The notes beneath the pieces are model-generated. The model saw nothing but the letters and a program-made list of their open reading frames with translations, ran no database searches and was not told the origin of the DNA. From G965215055 sp965242685 (GTDB lineage: Bacteria > Pseudomonadota > Gammaproteobacteria > UBA4575), in assembly GCA_965242685.1 (NCBI GenBank), contig OZ251487.1, positions 372,001-436,000 on the forward strand: a DNA stretch of 64,000 nt. The letters are read 5' to 3'. Positions 1 to 7,624 of this stretch are shown here, in pieces. Position numbers and translations under genes: made by a program. Every line of letters starts with the position of its first letter. Position 1 is the stretch's first letter.

Positions 1-857
1 AGCGAGGCCGCGCCTTTGCCCTCTCTGGCGGCCTTGTCCAGCTCCTCGAGGATCCTCTTTGCCTTAGTGACTTCCGCCTCTGGCGGGGTGAAGACCTCGT
101 TGGCCAATTCGATCTGCTTCGGGTGGATCGCCCACTTGCCCTCGATCCCCAGGGCCGCGGCACGACGCGCCGCCAGCAGGTAGCCCTCGGGGTCGTTAAA
201 ATCACCGAACGGGCCGTCGATGGGGCGCAGGCCGAAGGCGCGGCACGCCACCGTCATACGGGAGATCGCCGCGTGCCATTGATCGCCGGGATAGTCGGGA
301 TTCAGGCCGCCGATGTTGACCGTGCGGGCGCGGTTGCTGGCGGCATAGTCGGCGACGCCGAAGTGCATCGCCTCCAGGCGCGGGCTGGACGTGGCGATGG
401 CCTCGACGTTGGCCATGCCCAATGCCGTCTCGATCAGCGCCTCGAGACCGACTTTATTCTCCAACCCCATGGCCTCCTCGATCTGGGTCACCATGGCGTC
501 CACCATGTAGACGTCGCCGGTCGTGCCCACCTTGGGGATCAGGATGGTGTCCAGCTTGTCGCCGGCCTGTTCCATGACGTCCACCACGTCGCGGTACATA
601 TAATGGGTATCGAGTCCGTTGATACGCACGGAAACGGTCTTGCCGTTGCCCTTCCAGTCATGCTCTTGCAGTGCCGCGATGACGTTTTTGCGCGCCTGCG
701 GCTTATCGTCGGGGGCGACGGCGTCTTCCAGGTCGAGAAATACATAATCCGCCGCACAGGTGACGGCCTTCATCATCATCTTCGGATTCGATCCCGGCAC
801 CGCCAATTCACAGCGTTGCAGACGTAATTGCGCGGGTTTGTATTGCGTGAAGCTCAT
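1..857 (-). CDS. mcl: Malyl-CoA lyase / CitE-like HpcH-HpaI aldolase, C-terminus cut off by the window edge
   Basis: About 285 residues are visible, starting at the ATG complementary to 855-857; the reading frame runs off the left edge, so the last few dozen residues are missing. The protein has the CitE/malyl-CoA lyase pattern: FLDLEDAV near residue 40, the CoA/substrate arginine in SVRINGLDT, the metal-binding Glu in GLEALIETALGMANVEAI and the metal-binding Asp in MHFGVADYAAS, then GPFGDFNDPEGY. The family cleaves malyl-CoA to glyoxylate and acetyl-CoA. Position 25 bases downstream of serine-glyoxylate aminotransferase on the same strand makes a serine-cycle role the best reading. Citramalyl-CoA or beta-methylmalyl-CoA lyase cannot be excluded from sequence alone. 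Confidence 0.87.
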   Translation of the reverse strand, partial: MSFTQYKPAQLRLQRCELAVPGSNPKMMMKAVTCAADYVFLDLEDAVAPDDKPQARKNVIAALQEHDWKGNGKTVSVRINGLDTHYMYRDVVDVMEQAGDKLDTILIPKVGTTGDVYMVDAMVTQIEEAMGLENKVGLEALIETALGMANVEAIATSSPRLEAMHFGVADYAASNRARTVNIGGLNPDYPGDQWHAAISRMTVACRAFGLRPIDGPFGDFNDPEGYLLAARRAAALGIEGKWAIHPKQIELANEVFTPPEAEVTKAKRILEELDKAAREGKGAAS

Positions 858-882
858 AGTGTTTCCTTGCTGGTTTTAACTT

Positions 883-2169
883 TTAGTGTTTCGTTTGGCG
901 GGGGTGCGTTTGGTGGGTTTCTTCTTGAGCTGCGACGCGCGCCTCTCGGGGCGCCTTGGCGGTACCGAACGGCTTGATTTTCTTTGCGGTCTTGCGGTAG
1001 TACTCGCCGGCCGCGGCCACCCCGCTGCCGGGGCGTATCTTCATGCCGGCGTCCAACATCGCCATCTCCACGGTGCCCAGCACGGCCATCATGCGCGCCT
1101 CGTTGTTGTCGCCCAAGTGTCCGATGCGAAAGACCCTGCCGGCGACTTTTGACAGGCCGGCGCCGAGGGAGATGTTGTAGCGGTGATAGGCGATGTGGAT
1201 GACTTCCGCCGCATTGACTTTGGCGGGCACTTCGATGGCGGTGATGGTGTCGGAATACCATTTGGGGTCCCGGGCGCACGGTTTTAGTTTCCATGCCTTG
1301 ATGGCCTGGCGCACGCCTTCGGCGAGGCGGTGGTGGCGTTTGAACACGTTTTCCAGCCCTTCCGCAAGCAGCAGATCTATCGCCGTGCGCAACCCGCGCA
1401 ACATGGGCACCGACGGGGTATACGGGAAAAACCCGTCTTTATTGGTATTGATGTGATCCTGAATGTCGAGGAAGCAGCGCGCGCACTTCGCCTTTTTGCG
1501 TGCCGCCAGGGCGCGCCTGCTGAAACAGACGATGGCCATTCCAGCCGGCAGCATAAAGCCTTTTTGCGAGCCGCTAACGGCGACGTCGACGTCCCACTGG
1601 TCCATACGGAAATCGATACTGGCGATGGAGCTTACCCCGTCCACCATCAGCATTGCCGGATGTTTGGCGGCGTTCATCGCCCGGCGTAGCCCCGCGATGT
1701 CGCTGGTAACGCCGGTTGCCGTTTCGTTGTGACACACGATCACGGCCTTGATCTGATGTTCTTTGTCCGCCGCCAGGATCTTTTTGAATTCATTGACGGG
1801 TACGCCTTCGCCCCACGGCGTCTCCACGAGCTGCACGTCCAGGCCGATGCGACAGGCGAGGTCATACCACAGATGGCTAAACTGCCCGAAGCGGGTCGTC
1901 AATACCTTGTCGCCCGGCGACAGGGTATTCGCCAGCGCCACTTCCCAGCCGGCGGTGCCGGTGGCGGGAAACAGGAAGGTCGTTCCCTTGGTGGTCTTGA
2001 AAATTTTATTACAATCCCGTAGCAGCGGCTTTACCAACTGCGGAAAATCGGGTGCGCGGTGGTCTTCCTGCGGGCAGATCATCGCATTTTGTACCGCTTG
2101 CGGGATGTGTGTGGGGCCCGGTGCAAACAAATAATTTCTTCCGGGGAATGAGAGTTTTTCTCCAGGCAT
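883..2169 (-). CDS. sgaA: Serine-glyoxylate aminotransferase (class V PLP enzyme)
   Basis: A 428-residue class V aminotransferase. The N-terminal FAPGPTHIP motif, the ATGTAGWE stretch that contacts the PLP phosphate, HNETATGV, VDGVSS (PLP ring Asp) and SGSQKGFMLPAG with the Schiff-base lysine at about residue 203 are all present. The family moves the amino group of serine to glyoxylate, giving hydroxypyruvate and glycine, a key step of the serine cycle. It probably forms a two-gene operon with the malyl-CoA lyase downstream. The last 25 or so residues are a Lys/Gln/Thr-rich tail of no recognised function. The 208 bases upstream, before the end of the methyltransferase-nuclease gene, probably hold its promoter. 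Confidence 0.93.
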   Translation of the reverse strand: MPGEKLSFPGRNYLFAPGPTHIPQAVQNAMICPQEDHRAPDFPQLVKPLLRDCNKIFKTTKGTTFLFPATGTAGWEVALANTLSPGDKVLTTRFGQFSHLWYDLACRIGLDVQLVETPWGEGVPVNEFKKILAADKEHQIKAVIVCHNETATGVTSDIAGLRRAMNAAKHPAMLMVDGVSSIASIDFRMDQWDVDVAVSGSQKGFMLPAGMAIVCFSRRALAARKKAKCARCFLDIQDHINTNKDGFFPYTPSVPMLRGLRTAIDLLLAEGLENVFKRHHRLAEGVRQAIKAWKLKPCARDPKWYSDTITAIEVPAKVNAAEVIHIAYHRYNISLGAGLSKVAGRVFRIGHLGDNNEARMMAVLGTVEMAMLDAGMKIRPGSGVAAAGEYYRKTAKKIKPFGTAKAPREARVAAQEETHQTHPRQTKH

Positions 2170-2377
2170 AACCTAAACCTTTATTATAGTTAATCGTTAA
2201 AAGACGGATGAATCTTGATACGTAATCGCAATTACTCCCGTATAGGCGGCGAAGCCGTTGCCTCCCGCCGGTTCGTGAAAGCGCGAAAGGCCTGCCATAT
2301 TGCCACAAGTCCTATGCCCGCTCAAGTAGCGGTATATTTTATTTAAGGTCATCTTTGTTCGCGGTGGCGGTGCCTTG

Positions 2378-3865
2378 TTAAAGTGCCTTGTTATAGGTGC
2401 TGCCCCCCATTGGCAGCTCCAAAACCTTTTGCGGATTCCCCCGCCCCACGGCGCCCGGCGTGTCAAAGCGTTTACCCTCGAGTATTTCCGGCACGGTCAA
2501 TATCTGCATTCTGCGATAGGTCTTGCCCATCACCTCAAACACGCCGGCTTCGGCCATGAGTTTCTGAAAGTTTCGCTTTTTTGTTTCCCCTAGCGGGCGC
2601 ATGATGATCAGCCCCGCCATCCGTGCGTCCTCGCGCTCCAGTACGCTATGCAGGGCGCGCACGTCGGCAATCGTTACATTTTGACCGCCTTTTACCTCCA
2701 ACACCATGCTTTGCAGGGTCGATTGGTGCGGGATATGAAAGTAAATTCTGCCATCGATGCCGCCGTCCGCCGTCCGTTTTGAAGTGACAAACCCGTTCAC
2801 CTCCTCAACCGCCCATTTCTGAAAGTGGTACTTATCTCGCGCCCACAGGTCTTGTGCGCCTTCAAGGTTGCCGGGCACGCCCTCAACCGTAAAATCGACG
2901 CCTTCTGCCAACCTTAATTTGTCCTCAAGCCTTACTTTCGATACACGTTTTATTGCGTGTATCGTTATATCGATGCCGATCCACTTGCGGCCTAGCGTAT
3001 GCGCCGCCTCAAGCGTGGTGGCGCACCCGCAGAAGGGGTCAAAAACCACATCCCCTTCGTTACTGGACGCCTTGATTATCTTTCTCATCAAGGTCAGTGG
3101 CTTCTGTGTTGCATAGCCCAACCGTTCTTTTGACGAGGGCATAATGGGCTGCATCACCCACCAGTCCTCGGGGTGCTTCCCCTGGGGGTTTGGTTTGTAA
3201 CTTCCATATACCTTCTCACCCCTAAACGAACGCGCCGGATACTCCAATCTTTCTACCGAATCTTCAGAGTAGGGGATCCTCACATCATCCACGTTGAACG
3301 TGTAATTTTCCCCCCTGCTATAGCGAAGGATAATATCGTGCTTGCGGGCAAAATCCTTTTTGGGAACGCCCCCTCCCCGATAACACCACACGATCTCATT
3401 CCTAAAATTGGCATGTCCGAAGATAGAGTCCATCAGTATTTTCAGGTAATGACTGGCGGTTGGATCGCAATGCAGATAGATCGAACCGGTGGGGCGTAAA
3501 ACCCCCCGCATGGGCAATAGTCTCTCCGCCATGTAGGAAAGGTAGGCCAGCAGGCGGGGATTGGTTGCGCGCAGGGCACTCATCCACAATCGCCAGAACT
3601 CCGCGACATCATCGCCGATGCCGGCCTCCCGCATCAGTATGGGCAGCTGCTGAACGACCTGTAACCTTTCCGCATCCAGCTCCCACGTGTCGCAAAAGGC
3701 CTCCACCTGTTCCGGCAGGGGGCGTCCGGTTTCGTCTTTGTAGATCGCGTTGTAGTTTCGGTTGCTATTAAACGGTGGATCCAGATAGATCAGGTCTACG
3801 CTTGACGGCTCCATTTCCCTTTGGATGATCGTCAGGCAGTCGCCGTAATAAAGCCGGTTTTTCAT
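2378..3865 (-). CDS. Beta-class DNA methyltransferase fused to a C-terminal Mrr-like PD-(D/E)xK nuclease domain
   Basis: A 495-residue protein. Residues 1-310 are an amino-methyltransferase with catalytic motif IV DPPF at 29-32 and the AdoMet motif FDPFCGCATT at 275-284; this IV-before-I order is the beta class, and DPPF suggests N6-adenine. Residues about 340-470 look like an Mrr-type nuclease: a helix (FQKWAVEEVNGF), then DGGIDGRI with Asp371, then LEVKGG with Glu390 and Lys392, which is the D...ExK signature. A single chain therefore appears to hold both modification and cleavage. It sits inside a C1-metabolism cluster that has no other defence genes, so it is probably an insertion. The recognition site is unknown, and the nuclease half could instead be a DNA-binding or regulatory domain. 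Confidence 0.85.
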   Translation of the reverse strand: MKNRLYYGDCLTIIQREMEPSSVDLIYLDPPFNSNRNYNAIYKDETGRPLPEQVEAFCDTWELDAERLQVVQQLPILMREAGIGDDVAEFWRLWMSALRATNPRLLAYLSYMAERLLPMRGVLRPTGSIYLHCDPTASHYLKILMDSIFGHANFRNEIVWCYRGGGVPKKDFARKHDIILRYSRGENYTFNVDDVRIPYSEDSVERLEYPARSFRGEKVYGSYKPNPQGKHPEDWWVMQPIMPSSKERLGYATQKPLTLMRKIIKASSNEGDVVFDPFCGCATTLEAAHTLGRKWIGIDITIHAIKRVSKVRLEDKLRLAEGVDFTVEGVPGNLEGAQDLWARDKYHFQKWAVEEVNGFVTSKRTADGGIDGRIYFHIPHQSTLQSMVLEVKGGQNVTIADVRALHSVLEREDARMAGLIIMRPLGETKKRNFQKLMAEAGVFEVMGKTYRRMQILTVPEILEGKRFDTPGAVGRGNPQKVLELPMGGSTYNKAL

Positions 3866-3940
3866 GGAAATAAACCCCTATACTTGAAGATCGGCCCCAC
3901 GCTTTTAATGCCGTTGGTGTGGATCATACCGTATAATTCC

Positions 3941-4828
3941 CTATTGATCGCCGGCCGGTAAAACCTTTTGCAGTTCGGCGGCGCGCACCGTATTTTCCAG
4001 CAGACAGGCGACGGTGACCGGGCCGGTGCCCCCCGGCATTGGCGTGATGGCGCCGGCAACCGACTGTACCGCGTCAAAATCGACGTCTCCCCGTATGCCT
4101 TGGGCGGTCCTTGTCGTCCCCACGTCGATCACCGCGGCGCCGCGTTTGACGTGTCTCGCGGTGATCAATCCCGCCGTGCCCGCCGCCGCCACCAGGATAT
4201 CAGCCTCGCGGGTGATTGCGGGCAGGTCTTCGGTGCGCGAATGGGCCAGCGTCACGGTCGCATCCACGCCCTTGCGGGACAGCAGCAGCGACAGCGGCAG
4301 ACCTACTAAGGCCGAGCGTCCGACGATCGTGGCGCGTTTTCCGCAAGTGGCAATTTTATAGTGTTCGAGCAACCGCGTGACGCCCAGGGGCGTGCAGGGG
4401 ATCAGGCTTGGCGCATCGCCCAACAATTTTCCAAGATTGCGGTCGGTCAAGCCGTCCACGTCTTTTTCGGCGGGCAGCAGATCGAGGATCGCGCGGGTGT
4501 CCAGGTGTGCCGGTAGCGGTAATTGGATCAATATTCCGTGGATGGTCGGGTCGGCGGCGAGGGCGGTGACCCTTTCGCTTGCCTCTTGCATGGAAACCGT
4601 GTCGGCAAGCGGTACGTGTTTGGATCGTATGCCCACCGCCGCGGCCCGCCGGCGCTTCATGTTCACATAGAGTTCGCTGGCGGGATCTTTGCCGATCAGG
4701 ACGGTCGCCAGGGTAATGTTGGCCTGCGGGTGGTGCGCCAACTTTTTGGCCAGGCGCGCCTCGATCTTATTGGCGACGGCATGGCCGTCCATCAGGGTGG
4801 CGCCGGCGGGTGTTGGTTGTGAAGACAA
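3941..4828 (-). CDS. folD: Bifunctional methylene-H4F dehydrogenase / methenyl-H4F cyclohydrolase
   Basis: A 295-residue FolD with the usual landmarks: SELYVNMKRR with catalytic Lys58, GILIQLPLP, DVDGL, IPCTPLG, the Rossmann motif IVGRSALVGLP and PMPGGTGPVT near the C-terminus. It interconverts methylene-, methenyl- and 10-formyl-tetrahydrofolate and NADP(H) in the cytoplasm, and feeds C1 units to the serine cycle or to purine synthesis. The longest frame starts with TTG and lacks a clear ribosome-binding site. An ATG at position 4792 would give a protein starting MDGHAV, which would lose part of the first strand, so the start is uncertain. Confidence 0.93.
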   Translation of the reverse strand: MSSQPTPAGATLMDGHAVANKIEARLAKKLAHHPQANITLATVLIGKDPASELYVNMKRRRAAAVGIRSKHVPLADTVSMQEASERVTALAADPTIHGILIQLPLPAHLDTRAILDLLPAEKDVDGLTDRNLGKLLGDAPSLIPCTPLGVTRLLEHYKIATCGKRATIVGRSALVGLPLSLLLSRKGVDATVTLAHSRTEDLPAITREADILVAAAGTAGLITARHVKRGAAVIDVGTTRTAQGIRGDVDFDAVQSVAGAITPMPGGTGPVTVACLLENTVRAAELQKVLPAGDQ

Positions 4829-4870
4829 GGGGAAATTTTGACGTTTTTTTTGGAAAAATTTTTACTGTTT

Positions 4871-4959
4871 TCCGAATATACCATCAAAGGCTTGAAGCGA
4901 ATTGGGACTATTTTTAACTATTATCCGAATATACCACCAATGGGTTTGAAGCGAATTGG
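4871..4959. repeat. Imperfect 35/36-bp direct repeat, period 53 bp
   Basis: Two copies at 4871-4905 and 4924-4959 both read TCCGAATATACCA, then a variable middle, then TTGAAGCGAATTGG. They lie in the intergenic region between the divergent folD and the small membrane gene at 5039, where a regulator or a repeat element could reside. There is no coding signal across them. Confidence 0.75.
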
Positions 4960-5038
4960 TTGCTATTTTGATTAGGGAATTATATATGATTCTAACCCTC
5001 TATTAATATTAAGACACTGGAGATAAAAACGCCGACTA

Positions 5039-5269
5039 ATGGACAATGGCAGCAACGGCTTCATTGAATGGCTTTATAAGCAAGGTTCGTTGGGGGCGAT
5101 ACTTGGAGTTTTCTTGTTTGTGGGATATAACAGTATCCAGGCCGGCATACAAGAGCTCAAGGAAGGGCAACGAGAGCTGATAGGCTATATGAAAGACCAC
5201 GAAGGCAGAATAGCAAACATTGAAGGCAGGCTAGACGTGATGGAGAGGCGACAACAGCCGGCGACCTAA
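5039..5269 (+). CDS. Small membrane protein with C-terminal coiled coil (copy 1)
   Basis: A 76-residue protein. Residues about 14-30 (SLGAILGVFLFVGY) form one transmembrane segment, and the rest (IQELKEGQRELIGYMKDHEGRIANIEGRLDVMER) has heptad spacing typical of a coiled coil. There is no recognised family beyond this architecture, which resembles short phage or hemolysin-XhlA-like anchors. The only purine-rich ribosome-binding candidate, GGAG at 5019-5022, is 16 bases from the ATG, further than usual. A paralogue follows 91 bases downstream, and the C-terminal half is almost identical at DNA level. Confidence 0.6.
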   Translation: MDNGSNGFIEWLYKQGSLGAILGVFLFVGYNSIQAGIQELKEGQRELIGYMKDHEGRIANIEGRLDVMERRQQPAT

Positions 5270-5611
5270 ATAACACAGATGAACTTAAATAAGTCACCGA
5301 AGTTAAGCGAGGCTACTGAAGCAAAAAAACAGGTGAATTTAATAAGACAAGGAATATTCAATGGATATAGGCAACGGGTTATTGAAAGAATGGCTTATCA
5401 AACAGGGCACGTTGGGAGCGGTACTGATCGTTGTCTTATTTATGGGATACTCAAACATCAATGCCAGGTTTGATAGCGTCAATGCCGACATACAGGAGCT
5501 CAAGGAAGGGCAACGAGAGCTTATAGGCTATATGAAAGACCACGAAGGCAGAATAGCAAACATTGAAGGCAGGCTAGACGTGATGGAGAGGCAACAACAG
5601 CCGGCGAGCTG
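5149..5611. repeat. Duplicated gene segment: near-identical 3' halves of the two small membrane genes
   Basis: About 120 bases of copy 1 (5149-5269) recur in copy 2 (5490-5611) with only a handful of differences, while the 5' halves of the two genes differ much more. This points to either a recent duplication with divergence of the membrane segment or gene conversion limited to the coiled-coil half. The 249 bases that follow, up to the end of fhcD, are AT-rich with a repeated 13-mer (GGCTGCTAATTTC at 5802 and 5834) and no gene that can be supported. Confidence 0.8.
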
Positions 5612-5612
5612 A
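5361..5612 (+). CDS. Small membrane protein with C-terminal coiled coil (copy 2)
   Basis: An 83-residue paralogue of the gene just upstream. It has an N-terminal membrane segment (GTLGAVLIVVLFMGYSNI), seven extra residues after it (RFDSVNA), then the same coiled coil ending in DVMERQQQPAS. An AAGGA ribosome-binding site lies about 8 bases before the ATG, so this copy has a better translation start than copy 1. Function is unknown; oligomerisation at the inner membrane is inferred from the architecture only. Confidence 0.65.
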   Translation: MDIGNGLLKEWLIKQGTLGAVLIVVLFMGYSNINARFDSVNADIQELKEGQRELIGYMKDHEGRIANIEGRLDVMERQQQPAS

Positions 5613-5861
5613 CCCCTTTGCAATCCCTGTTCCTACCGCCACAGTGCAGGGCAAATAAGTTCCGTTTCTCCCTTCTAATCCGTCCGGACAAAAGTCGGAT
5701 CAATACTGAAAACCTTCGGCAAAAAATCAACATTTGTTGTTAATTTTTTGTACTTTTTAAGGTTGGTTTCCTATTTTGGGTTTGGTTTTTGCTTTGGGAT
5801 AGGCTGCTAATTTCGGATCGGACTCTAATTTTCGGCTGCTAATTTCAGGTTGATCGATGAG

Positions 5862-6791
5862 TTAGCCGATGGGCGGCTGCTTGTCGGGGTGCAGATAGAT
5901 GAAGCTTTTGCCCAGGCGCCCGCCATAATTCCCCGCCGAGATCACCATCAGCCCGGGCGTGTCCACGCTGGCCTCGACGGCGGCGCGAGTCGCCTCGATG
6001 ATCGGTTGCATACCCTGACCGTTCATGACGATTTCCATGACGGAGTTCACGCCTTCGGGCAGGCCGCCGTCGACGTTGGGGTCGTCTTGTAGCATCGGGC
6101 AGAATTTTTCGTAGGTGCTGGCGATGGTAAAGTCATATGCGCTGCCCGCCTTTGAACCGCTGCTGGCGACGCCTCCCGGGAAGGAAGCGATCACACCGGG
6201 CACGGGCGCGATGGCCTCTACGCCTTTTTCCGCCGCCTCAAGGGCCGAATCCACGCCGTCACCGAAATACCACAGGTTGCCGCCCATCAGTCCGTCGGCG
6301 TAGCCCAGCCGACGGTCGAGGATAAACTCGCCGGCGAGGATCGGGATCCACCACATCTTGCGCCCGAAGCGTTGGATGCGTCTTTGGTGGCCGTTGCCGA
6401 AATAGGCGACTTTGCGCCCCATTTGATAGAAGTCTTCGGAATCGATCAGGTTGAAGCAGGCGGCCGTGGGGCAGGTCAGGACGTTTTGACTGATGCGCAC
6501 CAGTGCCGCGCGTTCCAGGCGTTTTACGCGGTCTTTCCAGAAACGCGGCACGTGTAATTGAATGATGGCACCGGGGCGCCCGTCGGGGGTTTGAAAGCTG
6601 TCGTCGTCGCCCCCCGGACCGACATAGCGGTCCAGGCCGGCCTCGCAATCGCACAGGATCGAGCTGGAGGCGTTACCGGTTGCGGCGTTGACCGCGTGAT
6701 CCAGCCATTTGCGGTCGCGTGCGGTGATCAAAAATTCTGTATAGAGGCTTCTGAAGGCCTCCGCATAGGTATCGTCTATCTTTGCTGCCAT
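5862..6791 (-). CDS. fhcD: Formylmethanofuran:tetrahydromethanopterin formyltransferase
   Basis: A 309-residue protein matching archaeal Ftr and bacterial FhcD along its length: IDDTYAEAF at the start, LITARDRKW, PDGRPGAIIQLH, GRKVAYFGNGHQ, PILAGEFILD, GGNLWYFGDG, VIASFPGGVASSGSKAGSAYDF, ISAGNYGGRLGK near the end. Ftr moves the formyl group between methanofuran and H4MPT; in methylotrophic bacteria it works with FhcABC in formaldehyde oxidation. It starts five bases after the cyclo-ligase gene ends, so the two form an operon. fhcA, fhcB and fhcC are not in the window, which is unusual because bacterial fhcD usually lies with them. Confidence 0.93.
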   Translation of the reverse strand: MAAKIDDTYAEAFRSLYTEFLITARDRKWLDHAVNAATGNASSSILCDCEAGLDRYVGPGGDDDSFQTPDGRPGAIIQLHVPRFWKDRVKRLERAALVRISQNVLTCPTAACFNLIDSEDFYQMGRKVAYFGNGHQRRIQRFGRKMWWIPILAGEFILDRRLGYADGLMGGNLWYFGDGVDSALEAAEKGVEAIAPVPGVIASFPGGVASSGSKAGSAYDFTIASTYEKFCPMLQDDPNVDGGLPEGVNSVMEIVMNGQGMQPIIEATRAAVEASVDTPGLMVISAGNYGGRLGKSFIYLHPDKQPPIG

Positions 6792-6796
6792 GACTG

Positions 6797-7435
6797 CTAT
6801 CCCCTCCCGATGCCTTCGTATACCGCGTCTTCGGATATAACTTTGTCCATATACACATCATGCGGCGCCACCAGGATCTCGTCAAACAGTTGCGACTCGT
6901 AGCACAGCGCCACCAGTGGGCAATCGGCCCTGACCCTTTCAAGCAGGCGGTCGTAATAGCCCTGTCCGTTGCCCATGCGTCCGCCTTTGCGGTCGAAGCC
7001 CACGCCGGGCACCATGACGATGTCCAATTCTTCCGGTGTAACTTCCTTGTCAGCATTCCCCCACAGCTCTTTGGGGGGTTCCAGGATGTTCCACTTGCCC
7101 ACCACCATCTCTTCCAGGCTTTCCATCCACCAAAGCCCCAGTTTGTTTGCGCCTTGTTCATCGACGGTGCAGTAGGGGACGATGATCTTCTTTTCGCCCT
7201 TGCCGACTTCTTCTAGCAGTTGTGGTTTGGTGCGCGTTTCCGAGCGACAGTCTATGTACCACATCGCCACTTGCGCCTTTTGATATTCGGGCAGGGCGAT
7301 GAATTTTTCGCAGGCGCGCGCGCTGATCTCGTCTTTGTTTTCTTGTGCGTTGCGGCGGTCGTAGGCCTCGCGGCGCATTGTATTCTTGCGTTCCATTACC
7401 GCCTCTAATTCTTCGGAAGATAACGTCGTGGTCAT
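6797..7435 (-). CDS. 5-formyltetrahydrofolate cyclo-ligase family protein
   Basis: A 212-residue protein with the family signature VPGVGFDRKGGRMGNGQGYYD near residue 150, an N-terminal helix rich in Arg/Lys (MERKNTMRREAYDRRNAQ) and the IIVPYC segment. Known members use ATP to turn 5-formyl-H4F into methenyl-H4F. It is the first gene of a tight operon with fhcD, an arrangement that suggests a part in C1 transfer between folate and methanopterin pools rather than general salvage. That specific role is inference. The family also includes uncharacterised paralogues, so the substrate is open. Confidence 0.85.
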   Translation of the reverse strand: MTTTLSSEELEAVMERKNTMRREAYDRRNAQENKDEISARACEKFIALPEYQKAQVAMWYIDCRSETRTKPQLLEEVGKGEKKIIVPYCTVDEQGANKLGLWWMESLEEMVVGKWNILEPPKELWGNADKEVTPEELDIVMVPGVGFDRKGGRMGNGQGYYDRLLERVRADCPLVALCYESQLFDEILVAPHDVYMDKVISEDAVYEGIGRG

Positions 7436-7491
7436 AGCTGTGTTGCCGTGATTAATGATCGGTTAGTGATGAGTGAGTGGGCAATGGTAAA

Positions 7492-7624
7492 CCATTTTTT
7501 ATATCTGTGACAATTCCAATTCCGGCTTTATTTTTTCTCCGCTAATTGGTAATAGTGCCATTTTCTATATCTGTGATAATTCCAATTCCGGCTTTATCCT
7601 TTTCCCCACTAATCGGTAATCGCG
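7492..7624. repeat. Tandem duplication of about 66 bp covering the 3' end of ilvD
   Basis: Copy 1 (7492-7557) and copy 2 (7558-7624) share CCATTTT, TATATCTGTGA, AATTCCAATTCCGGCTTTAT and the downstream CTAAT-GGTAAT segment. Copy 2 contains the stop codon and last codons of ilvD, so the duplicated unit includes the end of the gene and its 3' flank. Copy 1 has drifted and codes for nothing visible. Confidence 0.8.

Noticed and set aside
5039..5612. Small membrane genes as a type I toxin-antitoxin pair.
   Set aside because: They are 76 and 83 residues with long coiled coils, in tandem on the same strand; no antisense RNA promoter or toxin-like peptide was seen.
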